A stretch of 64,000 nt of DNA from Kaistella sp. SH40-3 (lineage in GTDB: Bacteria > Bacteroidota > Bacteroidia > Flavobacteriales > Weeksellaceae): contig NZ_JAQYUS010000001.1 of the NCBI RefSeq assembly GCF_030686865.1, forward strand, positions 124,001 through 188,000. Direction: 5' to 3'. The notes below the pieces were generated by a model. It worked only from the letters and a program-made list of their open reading frames with translations, was not told the DNA's origin and searched no databases. Below, piece by piece: positions 56,992-63,923 of this stretch. Both the position numbers and the translations under genes were made by a program. Every line of letters begins with the position of its first letter. The stretch's first letter is position 1.

Positions 56992-57930
56992 ATGAAAAAA
57001 TTATCTTTTTTTTGGAAAACTTTAAAGGAAACATTTACGGAATGGAATAATTCACCGGCAAGTAGAGATTCTGCGAGTCTGGCGTATTATGCTATTTTTT
57101 CAATTCCGGGCTTATTAATTATCATTATCTGGATCGCCGGAAATTTCTTCGGTGAAGAAGCCATTCGTGGTGAAATCACTAATCAAATCAATGGCATGAT
57201 GGGTGAAGAAGCCGCCAAAAGCATTCAGGATATGATTGCAGGAGCATTGATTGACAAACAAAATATCTTCATGAAAACATTGGGAGTCGCTTCCCTGGTT
57301 TATGGTGGCACCACCGTTTTCTTTCAACTCCAGAAATCATTAAATAAACTATGGGATGTAGAAGCCGCACCTAAAAAAGCAATCGTAAAATTTCTACTCG
57401 ACCGCGCCAATTCATTAGGAATGATCGTCGTGATTGGTTTTTTATTAATGATCACCATGGTTCTCTCTTCCGCAATTAGTTTACTAAATAACTTCATCAT
57501 GTATCAACTAGGAGTGGAAACCTATGTTTTAATGGAAACGGTGAACTACCTATTTGGTTTTTTTTTGGTGGTATTGGTATTCGCTTTTATGTTTAAAGTT
57601 CTGCCGGATGCAGAAATTTCCTGGAAAGCAGTTTGGCCGGGCGCAGTTCTTACCGCGATTCTTTTTACGATTGGTAAGTTTCTGCTTAGTCTTTACTTTT
57701 CTGAACTGAAACCGACGTCAGCATTTGGTGCCGCGGGAACCATTGTTTTAATTATGATGTGGATCAATTACTCTTGCATGCTGATCTTTTTCGGTGCAGA
57801 ATTTACCAAAGTGTACTCTCGGAACAAAGGATTTAAAATAACGCCGTCGAGACATGCGAAATGGAGTGCAGAGAAACTGTATCAGGATTCATTGGAAGAG
57901 AAGAATATAACGGTTGATGATATTAAATAG
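56992..57930 (+). CDS. YihY/BrkB-family inner-membrane protein
   Basis: A 312-residue protein with six hydrophobic segments (about 30-50, 95-110, 138-160, 185-208, 215-240, 250-275). Family features are ASRDSASLAYYAIFSIPGLLIII near the start, GGTTVFFQLQKSLNKLWDVE and LPDAEISWKAVWPGAVLTAILFTIGKFLLSLY, then SAFGAAGTIVLIMMWINYSCMLIFFGAEFTKVY. Members were long misnamed ribonuclease BN; their function is still uncertain. It is the last chromosomal gene before the integrated element and has its own terminator. Confidence 0.93.
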   Translation: MKKLSFFWKTLKETFTEWNNSPASRDSASLAYYAIFSIPGLLIIIIWIAGNFFGEEAIRGEITNQINGMMGEEAAKSIQDMIAGALIDKQNIFMKTLGVASLVYGGTTVFFQLQKSLNKLWDVEAAPKKAIVKFLLDRANSLGMIVVIGFLLMITMVLSSAISLLNNFIMYQLGVETYVLMETVNYLFGFFLVVLVFAFMFKVLPDAEISWKAVWPGAVLTAILFTIGKFLLSLYFSELKPTSAFGAAGTIVLIMMWINYSCMLIFFGAEFTKVYSRNKGFKITPSRHAKWSAEKLYQDSLEEKNITVDDIK

Positions 57931-57964
57931 ACTCTTAAAATAATCTTTCGTTCATCAAATAAAC

Positions 57965-57995
57965 AAAACTTCTGCATTAGTGTAGAAGTTTTTTT
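57965..57995 (+). terminator. Terminator after the yihY-like gene
   Basis: Stem AAACTTCT (57965-57972) / AGAAGTTT (57983-57990) followed by a T-run. Confidence 0.85.
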
Positions 57996-58216
57996 GTCGA
58001 ATGATTTAGAAGTAATTTCAGATTAAGGGAATATACTTTATCAACAATACCATTTAAATCTAAAATCTTTTCAACATTAAGATAATGATTTAGGAGTTAA
58101 GAAAATTAAGATTTACTTCGGAAATAATAACATCAAATTAGTTTGATAATCTCTTGTCTCTCATCTATCCGTCTATTCTCTATCCGTCTATAAACCCTCA
58201 CAATAGGACATAAAAA
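57996..58216. other. Intergenic region left of the element boundary
   Basis: About 220 bp with no ORF. Contains a short direct repeat, TCTATCCGTCTAT at 58164-58176 and 58179-58191. Otherwise nothing recognisable. Confidence 0.5.
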
Positions 58217-58246
58217 AAACTTCCGAAAAATTAATTTCGGAAGTTT
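58217..58246 (-). terminator. Terminator of the displaced tRNA gene
   Basis: Perfect 12-bp stem (58217-58228 with 58235-58246), followed on the minus strand by a run of T. It directly follows the tRNA 3'-end fragment in minus orientation, so it probably terminated the original tRNA transcript. Confidence 0.75.
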
Positions 58247-58264
58247 GGTAGCCCGTAGGGGACT
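58246..58264 (-). other. Attachment site: 19-nt tRNA 3'-end fragment (attL candidate)
   Basis: The minus strand reads as the last 19 nt of a tRNA: A58 to A76, with T-stem CCCCT, acceptor ACGGGCT, discriminator A and encoded CCA. The rest of the tRNA is missing: beyond 58264 sequence no longer fits a T-loop. This is the usual remnant of integration into a tRNA gene by a tyrosine integrase, whose gene starts 170 bp away. The tRNA identity cannot be deduced from the fragment. Confidence 0.75.
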
Positions 58265-58402
58265 AATTTTATAGAAATACTTAGAAAAGACTTGCACTGT
58301 AAAGACAGCGTTTATAGGTACTTAAAGTAAATTCTAATTTCTTATAATTTCAGTTTATTTAAAATATGTATTATTTAATACTATAATAATACAAATTATC
58401 AT
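58265..58402. other. Element DNA between the att site and the integrase promoter
   Basis: About 140 bp of AT-rich DNA without ORF or hairpin of note; by position it may hold arm-type integrase or excisionase sites, but no repeat supports this directly. Confidence 0.35.
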
Positions 58403-58410
58403 TATCTTTG
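58403..58410 (+). promoter_or_regulatory. Putative -7 promoter element of the integrase
   Basis: TATCTTTG matches TAnnTTTG, 20 bp upstream of the ATG. No TTG at the usual -33 position. Confidence 0.5.
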
Positions 58411-58430
58411 TTTTGTAAAAAGATAGTATT

Positions 58431-59795
58431 ATGGCAACAGTTAATTTCTTATTAAGATCCACAGTAAAGAAAAACGATCCGTTCACTGCTAGACTTCAAT
58501 TCTCTAATCCTTCAAAAGTAACTGAAGGAAATAAATTTGGTCTTGACTTCGTAGAATATAAAACTAAAATATTTGTATTCGATCCTGAAGAGGTAAAGGA
58601 TAAACCAATGGTTGATGGGAAATGGTATTGGCAGAATCATAAAAAACACAAGGGTAAAGATGAAAGGATTGATAAGGTTTATAAACTTCAAGAAGATATT
58701 AGAAATTTTATCCTAGAAAAATATGATCTTTCATTTCCTGAAGGAACAATATATTTTCCTACAAAAGAATGGTTACAAAAAACTATTGATGAGTATTACA
58801 ATATTCAGAATAGAACTGAAGCAAGAAAAAAGCAACAAGACAAACCACAAGATTTAATATTCCACTTCAATAATTATATCAAGTTAAAAAGCCTAGAACT
58901 AAAACCTAGAACGATTCTAAAACTTGAAGATATTAAGAATATAATTCTAGCATTTGAAACCTTCCAATCTTCAATAAAAGGATATGATTATAAAGTATTG
59001 ATTCCTGAAGTAGATGAAGAAATGAAATTTGATCTAGTTACCTATCTTCAGAATAATAAAAAGTACTCGCAGAATACTATTGCAAAAGTCATTAAAGTAA
59101 TTAGAACGGTATGTAATCACTCTACTAGATACAAAATAGAGTTAAGTCCCACCTATGTAGATTTTAGAATGGCGTACGATGAGACAGATGTTGTTTATCT
59201 ATCATTTAAGGAACTTCAAACCATTATCAATACTGAAGTACCAAAAGAACTAGAAGACGCTAAAACATGGCTCTATCTGTCTTCGTTCCTTGGGCAACGT
59301 GTATCCGATTTTATGAGATTTAATTCTAGTATGATTAGAAAAGATGGTAAAGATTATTTTATTGATTTTATTCAGGTTAAGACTGAAAAGAAAATGAGTT
59401 TATTATTACATCCTGAAGTTGTTAAGATCCTTCAAAATAATAATATGAATTTTCCTTCACCAATAAGCGAACAATTATATAATGATCAGATTAAAAAAGT
59501 TTGTGCAATTGCTGGTATAAATGAAATTATAGAAGGATCTATTTTAACTGAAGTATCTAAAGGAGTTTGGAGAAAAGTTTCAGGACATTATCCAAAATAT
59601 AAATTAGTAGGAAGTCATATTGGGAGAAAAAACTACTGTACTAATTTCTACGGTAAAATTCCCACTAGTTTAATTCTTGAAGTTTCGGGCCATACAGAAG
59701 AGAGAACCCTCCTTAGTTACATAGGAAAAAAAGATGCTACCAACTCAAAAATGTTAGGTAATTTCTATGATAAAATTAATATAACTGAAGACTAA
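58431..59795 (+). CDS. Tyrosine-type site-specific integrase
   Basis: A 454-residue integrase of the Bacteroidota type with an N-terminal arm-binding domain (1-60), a SAM-like core-binding domain (about 140-250) and a catalytic domain. Catalytic residues are R290 (LGQRVSDF), K317 (QVKTEKK), H396-x-x-R399 (SHIGRK), H421 (SGHTEERT) and nucleophile Y430 (LSYIGK). The full set indicates an active enzyme. It is the first gene inside the element, next to the tRNA fragment, and shares a 20-bp leader (58414-58433) with the 59974 gene. Confidence 0.93.
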   Translation: MATVNFLLRSTVKKNDPFTARLQFSNPSKVTEGNKFGLDFVEYKTKIFVFDPEEVKDKPMVDGKWYWQNHKKHKGKDERIDKVYKLQEDIRNFILEKYDLSFPEGTIYFPTKEWLQKTIDEYYNIQNRTEARKKQQDKPQDLIFHFNNYIKLKSLELKPRTILKLEDIKNIILAFETFQSSIKGYDYKVLIPEVDEEMKFDLVTYLQNNKKYSQNTIAKVIKVIRTVCNHSTRYKIELSPTYVDFRMAYDETDVVYLSFKELQTIINTEVPKELEDAKTWLYLSSFLGQRVSDFMRFNSSMIRKDGKDYFIDFIQVKTEKKMSLLLHPEVVKILQNNNMNFPSPISEQLYNDQIKKVCAIAGINEIIEGSILTEVSKGVWRKVSGHYPKYKLVGSHIGRKNYCTNFYGKIPTSLILEVSGHTEERTLLSYIGKKDATNSKMLGNFYDKINITED

Positions 59796-59810
59796 ATACA
59801 CCTTACTAGG

Positions 59811-59946
59811 GCGTATAATGCGTATAATGCGTATAATCGAGTATAAGTTGTTATAAATCAATACGTTACAAGAAAAAAATCAGGCGTATAATGGGTGTAT
59901 AATGGGTGTATTTGGGCGTATTTAGAGTGAATAATGAGTGTAATTT
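59811..59946 (+). repeat. Iteron-like direct repeat array
   Basis: GCGTATAAT occurs back to back at 59811, 59820 and 59829, then a variant CGAGTATAAG at 59838. After a gap a second block has GCGTATAAT at 59884, GTGTATAAT at 59895, GTGTATTT at 59906, GCGTATTT at 59916, GTGAATAAT at 59927 and GTGTAATTT at 59938. Units are spaced 9-11 bp, close to one helical turn and in the same orientation. Such arrays bind replication initiators or regulators. The array is immediately upstream of the 59974 gene. Confidence 0.85.
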
Positions 59947-59973
59947 AAAAAAAACGTGTAAAAAGATAGTGTT

Positions 59974-60705
59974 ATGAACAACGAAAATGATAAGTATAAA
60001 GGAATCCGTCAACGCATGGATTTAAATAATTTTTTCACAGTCAAATATGAGAATAAAGTAGCTGGATATGGTTGGCGTGATGGTGAAGGAAATATAACGG
60101 ATGATCCAAAGAAGGTTAAAACCAAAGTAGAAATATTTGTTGACTTTCCGATATTAGCGAAGGACGAAGATGATTTTGAAATATTGCTACAACGTGAAAT
60201 CGATTTGAGAGGCATAGGAGAAGCGGAATGCAGATCAATTATAAAAGATGACCTTCAGGATTACTTTTCTGAAATTAAGCAATATTACAAAGGTGATCAA
60301 CTAAGAACACCATCTGAAATTTCTGAACTTGAAATATTATTAAAATCATTTATTTCCTTCCTAGATCAAAGACCTAAAGAGAAAAAAGAGAAAAAAGAAG
60401 AGCAGATAAAATATAAAAACTTTGAAGATTATTTTACAACAAATATCAGAGATATTGATGGATTAAAAAAGATGATGCAGAAAGCAAAAGGAAAAGAACT
60501 ATCTGCAATAATCACAATTCTAGAACCTCTACTTCCTGAAAATATGACTAAAAAGTATTTTTACAAATCATTCAATCCAAATCTAAATGAAAGCGGTGTT
60601 AATAAATACCTTGCAAAAAATGATGATGGACATCGTCTTATTGAAACTGATGACTATGCCCAGTACATTCAAACCATCCAAAATCAACTAAATGAGTTTC
60701 TTTAA
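59974..60705 (+). CDS. Unrecognised element-encoded protein
   Basis: A 243-residue protein, not recognised. Residues 1-135 have alternating strands and helices (NNFFTVKYENKVAGYGWRDG, VEIFVDFPILAKDEDDF, AECRSIIKDDLQDYFSEIK). A highly charged linker of KEKKEKKEEQ follows at about 139-148. The C-terminal 95 residues are helical (NFEDYFTTNIRDIDGLKKMM, ELSAIITILEPLLPENMTKK, NKYLAKNDDGHRL). There is no signal or membrane segment. Its position right after the iterons suggests it could bind them, for example as initiator or repressor, but no DNA-binding motif is certain. Its leader matches the integrase leader. Confidence 0.75.
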   Translation: MNNENDKYKGIRQRMDLNNFFTVKYENKVAGYGWRDGEGNITDDPKKVKTKVEIFVDFPILAKDEDDFEILLQREIDLRGIGEAECRSIIKDDLQDYFSEIKQYYKGDQLRTPSEISELEILLKSFISFLDQRPKEKKEKKEEQIKYKNFEDYFTTNIRDIDGLKKMMQKAKGKELSAIITILEPLLPENMTKKYFYKSFNPNLNESGVNKYLAKNDDGHRLIETDDYAQYIQTIQNQLNEFL

Positions 60706-60790
60706 AAGTATTCTAGTATTCCAAAATACTTGTTAAACTTCAAAATATTTTAAGTCTTTTTATATTTACAGAGTTCAAAGAGAGCGAAAT

Positions 60791-60817
60791 AAAAAAACCG
60801 CCAACGAACGCTAGCGG
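60791..60817 (-). terminator. Terminator of the candidate small RNA
   Basis: Six-pair stem (60798-60803 with 60812-60817) followed by seven T on the minus strand; no minus-strand protein gene lies upstream that it could serve. Confidence 0.7.
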
Positions 60818-60860
60818 AAAGAGTATCAAACTAAGATTAAAGTTGGGGAACTGCTAATCT
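60791..60860 (-). ncRNA. Candidate small RNA, antisense to the leader of the HTH gene
   Basis: Minus strand: a promoter (TTG 60890-60892, 17 bp, TATCTTTG 60865-60872), then about 70 nt without ORF. It contains a stem-loop GATTA-GC-AGTT-CCCC-AACT-T-TAATC with a C4 loop. It ends in a terminator CCGCTA (minus) / TGGCGG followed by seven T (60791-60817). Promoter, compact structured body and terminator together suggest a discrete short RNA. It lies upstream of, and opposite to, the HTH/DUF3987 genes, like countertranscribed RNAs in plasmid replication control. No expression evidence is available. Confidence 0.55.
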
Positions 60861-60864
60861 TTTC

Positions 60865-60892
60865 CAAAGATACAAATTTCCAAAAGTTCCAA
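60865..60892 (-). promoter_or_regulatory. Promoter of the candidate small RNA
   Basis: TTG (60890-60892), 17-bp spacer, TATCTTTG (60865-60872) on the minus strand; spacer within the accepted 17-23 bp range. Confidence 0.55.
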
Positions 60893-60923
60893 GGCGGTTG
60901 AATAACATTAAAAAATTTAACCA

Positions 60924-61154
60924 ATGGAAAACCCATTTAGTGCCATGTATAATATGATGGCAAGTATCGATTCTAAACTAGATCAAATTCTAGGTGAAAA
61001 TTCTCAAACTTCAGATAATTCTGAACTACTTACTAAAAAGGAATACTTAAAAATCCGTAAAATTTCCGATACTACACTTTGGAGGGAAGAGAAGCGTGGA
61101 CAAATATCAGCGGTTGTTATTGGTAGCAAAAAATATTATAAACTACCAAAGTAA
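60924..61154 (+). CDS. Small helix-turn-helix (MerR/excisionase-like) protein
   Basis: A 76-residue protein. Residues 1-30 are a predicted helix (AMYNMMASIDSKLDQIL, possible dimerisation). Residues 35-76 form a winged-helix-like segment, LLTKKEYLKIRKISDTTLWR followed by REEKRGQISAVVIGSKKYYK, as in helix-turn-helix_17/excisionase proteins. It starts 32 bp right of the small RNA promoter and ends 9 bp before the DUF3987 gene, in the same operon. It may act as excisionase or as a replication regulator. Confidence 0.8.
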   Translation: MENPFSAMYNMMASIDSKLDQILGENSQTSDNSELLTKKEYLKIRKISDTTLWREEKRGQISAVVIGSKKYYKLPK

Positions 61155-61163
61155 TTAGAGGTT

Positions 61164-62525
61164 ATGAGTGCGGTAAAAAGTTTAAAAGATTCCATTAAGG
61201 AGACTTTAAACGATAAAAAAAGCGATGTACCATTGCAGGTATTCCCTGAAGTAGTGCAAAATATGATTACTGAAAAAGCGACCAAACAAAGTATTCCAAC
61301 TGAATTTCTTTTCGCTTCAGTGCTAGGTGTAATTTCAACATCAATAGGTAATACCTTCAAAGTTGAATTACTTTTTGATATGCCCACAAATGCAAGTCTA
61401 TGGATAGCAGTAGTGGGAGAAAGCGGAGAAGGCAAAACAGAAGGTATAAATAGTTTTTACAAGCCATTATTAAAAGTAGAAGCCGAGAATTATAAGAAAT
61501 ACATAGAGGAAGTTGATGCTTATAAGTTAGCATTGAAAATATTTAAAAACCTTCCAAATTCCGAACGATCAGCAGAAGATGAACCGGAACCACCAATAAG
61601 AAAACAAAGAATCCTTCAGGATGTAACGGTAGAGGCGTATGCAGATAGAATGCAAAAAAACCCGAATGGTCTAGGTAGTATTAATGACGAATTAAAAGGA
61701 TTTGTTGAAGGTGATGGACAGTATAAAGGCGGTAAAGGTAGCGATAGACAAACTAAACTAAGTATATGGAATGGTAAAACATCTATAAAAGATAGGGTGC
61801 AAGATTCTATATTTATTGAAGATGCCTTCCTTTCTGTTATTGGTGGTATTCAGATAGAAGAAGCTTCCGAAATGTTTGCGAAAATGGTATCTGATGGGTA
61901 CGCACCTAGATTTTTAATGGTAGTTGCAGAAAATACACCACAAGGTAAATGGACACTTGAAAAAGTGGATAGGAGTATAGATGAAAAATGGGAGAAAATA
62001 ATCCGTAGCATTTTAGAACTTGAAAACGCAAACTTTGAAAATAATCTAGTGACATTCAAAAGAGATGCTGGAGAGGTTTTAGTTAACTGGAGAAATTCCC
62101 AAGAAAAAGCAAGCAACTTTACAACACGTCTATTTGATGCCAAATTAAGAATATACGCCATAAGGTTATCTTTAATATTACACGTCTTAAAACGAGCCAA
62201 TGAAGGGCAATTCTATGAAGGTGATCAGATTGATAAGGAAACCGCAGAAAACGCCCTTATTTTAGTTGATTACTTCCGTAACAATGCTTTAAAAATGATT
62301 ACCAAAATGAAATTGGATGATCCTTTAGAAGTGTTGGATAAAAATAAACTGAAATTATACGATCTACTACCTGAAGAGTTCACCACTTCAGAAGGTGCGG
62401 AAATCGCTAAAACTAATGAATTACTAGGACATACCGCCTTCAGTACTTTCTTAAAAAATAAGAGACTATTTGCTAAGGTGACTAAAGGAGTTTATCAAAA
62501 ATTGATCACCGATGACAACGATTAA
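61164..62525 (+). CDS. DUF3987-type P-loop ATPase
   Basis: A 453-residue protein with Walker A GESGEGKT (85-92), SINDELKGFVE (a possible Walker B/sensor region), and VIGGIQIEEASEMF followed by APRFLMVVAE. The C-terminal part (about 385-453) is a winged-helix-like region (TSEGAEIAKTNELLGHTAFSTFLKNKRLF). DUF3987 proteins of plasmids, phages and islands are primase-helicase-like or replication-associated. It overlaps the next gene by 14 bp, so the two are co-translated. Confidence 0.88.
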   Translation: MSAVKSLKDSIKETLNDKKSDVPLQVFPEVVQNMITEKATKQSIPTEFLFASVLGVISTSIGNTFKVELLFDMPTNASLWIAVVGESGEGKTEGINSFYKPLLKVEAENYKKYIEEVDAYKLALKIFKNLPNSERSAEDEPEPPIRKQRILQDVTVEAYADRMQKNPNGLGSINDELKGFVEGDGQYKGGKGSDRQTKLSIWNGKTSIKDRVQDSIFIEDAFLSVIGGIQIEEASEMFAKMVSDGYAPRFLMVVAENTPQGKWTLEKVDRSIDEKWEKIIRSILELENANFENNLVTFKRDAGEVLVNWRNSQEKASNFTTRLFDAKLRIYAIRLSLILHVLKRANEGQFYEGDQIDKETAENALILVDYFRNNALKMITKMKLDDPLEVLDKNKLKLYDLLPEEFTTSEGAEIAKTNELLGHTAFSTFLKNKRLFAKVTKGVYQKLITDDND

Positions 62526-63738
62526 TTACAAATATAGTTTGGATAAATCTTCCAAGAAGTACCGATGCCAACAGTGCGGAAAAAAGAGTTTAGTACGTTA
62601 TGTTGATGGTGATGGTAATTTGCAGAGTGAAGAGTACGGCCGTTGTGATCGTGAGGTAAATTGTGGGTATATTCTTTATCCTGAATCTGAAGGAGAGCAG
62701 AAACCATTTATACCAAAACCACCGAAACCACAAGTTTACTTTCCTGAAGATGTATTTATTAAAACTTTGCAGAATATAAACCAAAGTAACTTATATAAAA
62801 ATCTAGTAGAATTAAAGATTCCTTCAGAAGATATTAATAAAACTCTTGAAGATTATAAAATTGGAGCCTTAACAAATGGCAAATATTCGGGAGCGGTTAC
62901 ATTTCCATTTATCGACCACCTTCAGAGAATTAATTCCGTTCAGGTGAAAATGTTTGATGAGAATAATAAGACCCAAGACCAAACATGGTTACACTCTATT
63001 CTCTACCATTATTATAAAAATAAAACTAAGATTCCTGAATGGATAACAAAGTATTATGATAATGAAAAGAAGACTAATTGCTTATTTGGCGAACATCTAC
63101 TAGATAAGTATTCTACAAAGGATATTATCATTGCAGAAAGTCCAAAGAACACCATTCTAGGAACTTTCTTTATGCCCGAATATCTTTGGATGGCTTCAGG
63201 ATCATTAAGGACATTATCGGTATCAAAACTGAAGAAATTAAGAGGGCGAAATATTCTATTGATTCCTGATACTTCGGTAGATAATGTTGCATTTGATGAG
63301 TGGAATATTATAAAAGAAAATGCAGTCGATGCCGGGCTAAACGTTAAGATGCTAACTTTTCTAGAAGACATTGCAACAATAGAGCAAAAAACCGCAGGAT
63401 ATGACATTGCAGATTATATTACTGAAGAATTGAAAAGAGAGCCTGAAACGCTTCCAATTGAGCCACCACCGCCACCGATTACGGCCCAAGTTTACACACA
63501 AGCCGAAAGGGTAAAGGTAGGACTTGAGTTCTCAACTGAAGGACTTGCAGAACTCGCAAAGAAAATCATTCCTGAAAATGATTCGGTAACCGCTAAGGAG
63601 TTAATCCAAAAACTCTATGATATTGAAGGATTAGATAAAAAAGACGCAACCGATTTGATGCTAGTAATGCGATTGAAGGAAATAATAGACAAGACCAATG
63701 ATGGCAGATACTTCCTTTTTAACTCAACACCGTATTGA
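62512..63738 (+). CDS. Zinc-finger and Toprim-like protein (primase-like, DUF6371 type)
   Basis: A 408-residue protein. An N-terminal CHC2-like zinc ribbon has C19-x2-C22 and C45-x5-C51. A Toprim-like region follows at about 195-290: IIIAESPKNTILG, LWMASGS and NILLIPDTSVDN, then DIADYI. The acidic residues of a Toprim fold are only partly conserved. The rest carries a proline-rich hinge (EPPPPPI) and a C-terminal helical domain (TAKELIQKLYDIEGLDKKDATDLM). With the overlapping DUF3987 gene it resembles a primase/helicase pair of mobile elements. Confidence 0.85.
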   Translation: MTTINYKYSLDKSSKKYRCQQCGKKSLVRYVDGDGNLQSEEYGRCDREVNCGYILYPESEGEQKPFIPKPPKPQVYFPEDVFIKTLQNINQSNLYKNLVELKIPSEDINKTLEDYKIGALTNGKYSGAVTFPFIDHLQRINSVQVKMFDENNKTQDQTWLHSILYHYYKNKTKIPEWITKYYDNEKKTNCLFGEHLLDKYSTKDIIIAESPKNTILGTFFMPEYLWMASGSLRTLSVSKLKKLRGRNILLIPDTSVDNVAFDEWNIIKENAVDAGLNVKMLTFLEDIATIEQKTAGYDIADYITEELKREPETLPIEPPPPPITAQVYTQAERVKVGLEFSTEGLAELAKKIIPENDSVTAKELIQKLYDIEGLDKKDATDLMLVMRLKEIIDKTNDGRYFLFNSTPY

Positions 63739-63739
63739 T

Positions 63740-63904
63740 ATGAGAAGTAATACACCAATATGCATTGTTTATAAGAGTGCTGGGAAGACAGTAAAAACGG
63801 AATATTATCTGAGAGGCAAAGAAGTCCCATTTCACAAATTCAAACAGAAAATAAAGCGAATGGATCCGCCACGAATCACTATTAAAAATATAGATGATGA
63901 ATAA
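63740..63904 (+). CDS. Small unknown protein of the element
   Basis: 54 residues (MRSNTPICIVYKSAGKTVKTEYYL…) from the ATG at 63740, one base after the preceding TGA. A longer start at 63698 would overlap the upstream gene by 41 bp. The chain is basic and beta-rich. Not recognised; position supports membership in the operon. Confidence 0.6.
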   Translation: MRSNTPICIVYKSAGKTVKTEYYLRGKEVPFHKFKQKIKRMDPPRITIKNIDDE

Positions 63905-63923
63905 TGAATCTAACAAATACAAT

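Noticed and set aside
58164-58191. Short direct repeat TCTATCCGTCTAT in two copies as a possible integrase arm site
   Set aside because: It lies on the chromosomal side of the tRNA terminator, only two copies exist, and nothing links it to the integrase.
59811-59946. Possible CRISPR array
   Set aside because: Units are 9-11 bp with no spacers of 30 bp and no cas genes nearby; the layout fits iterons.
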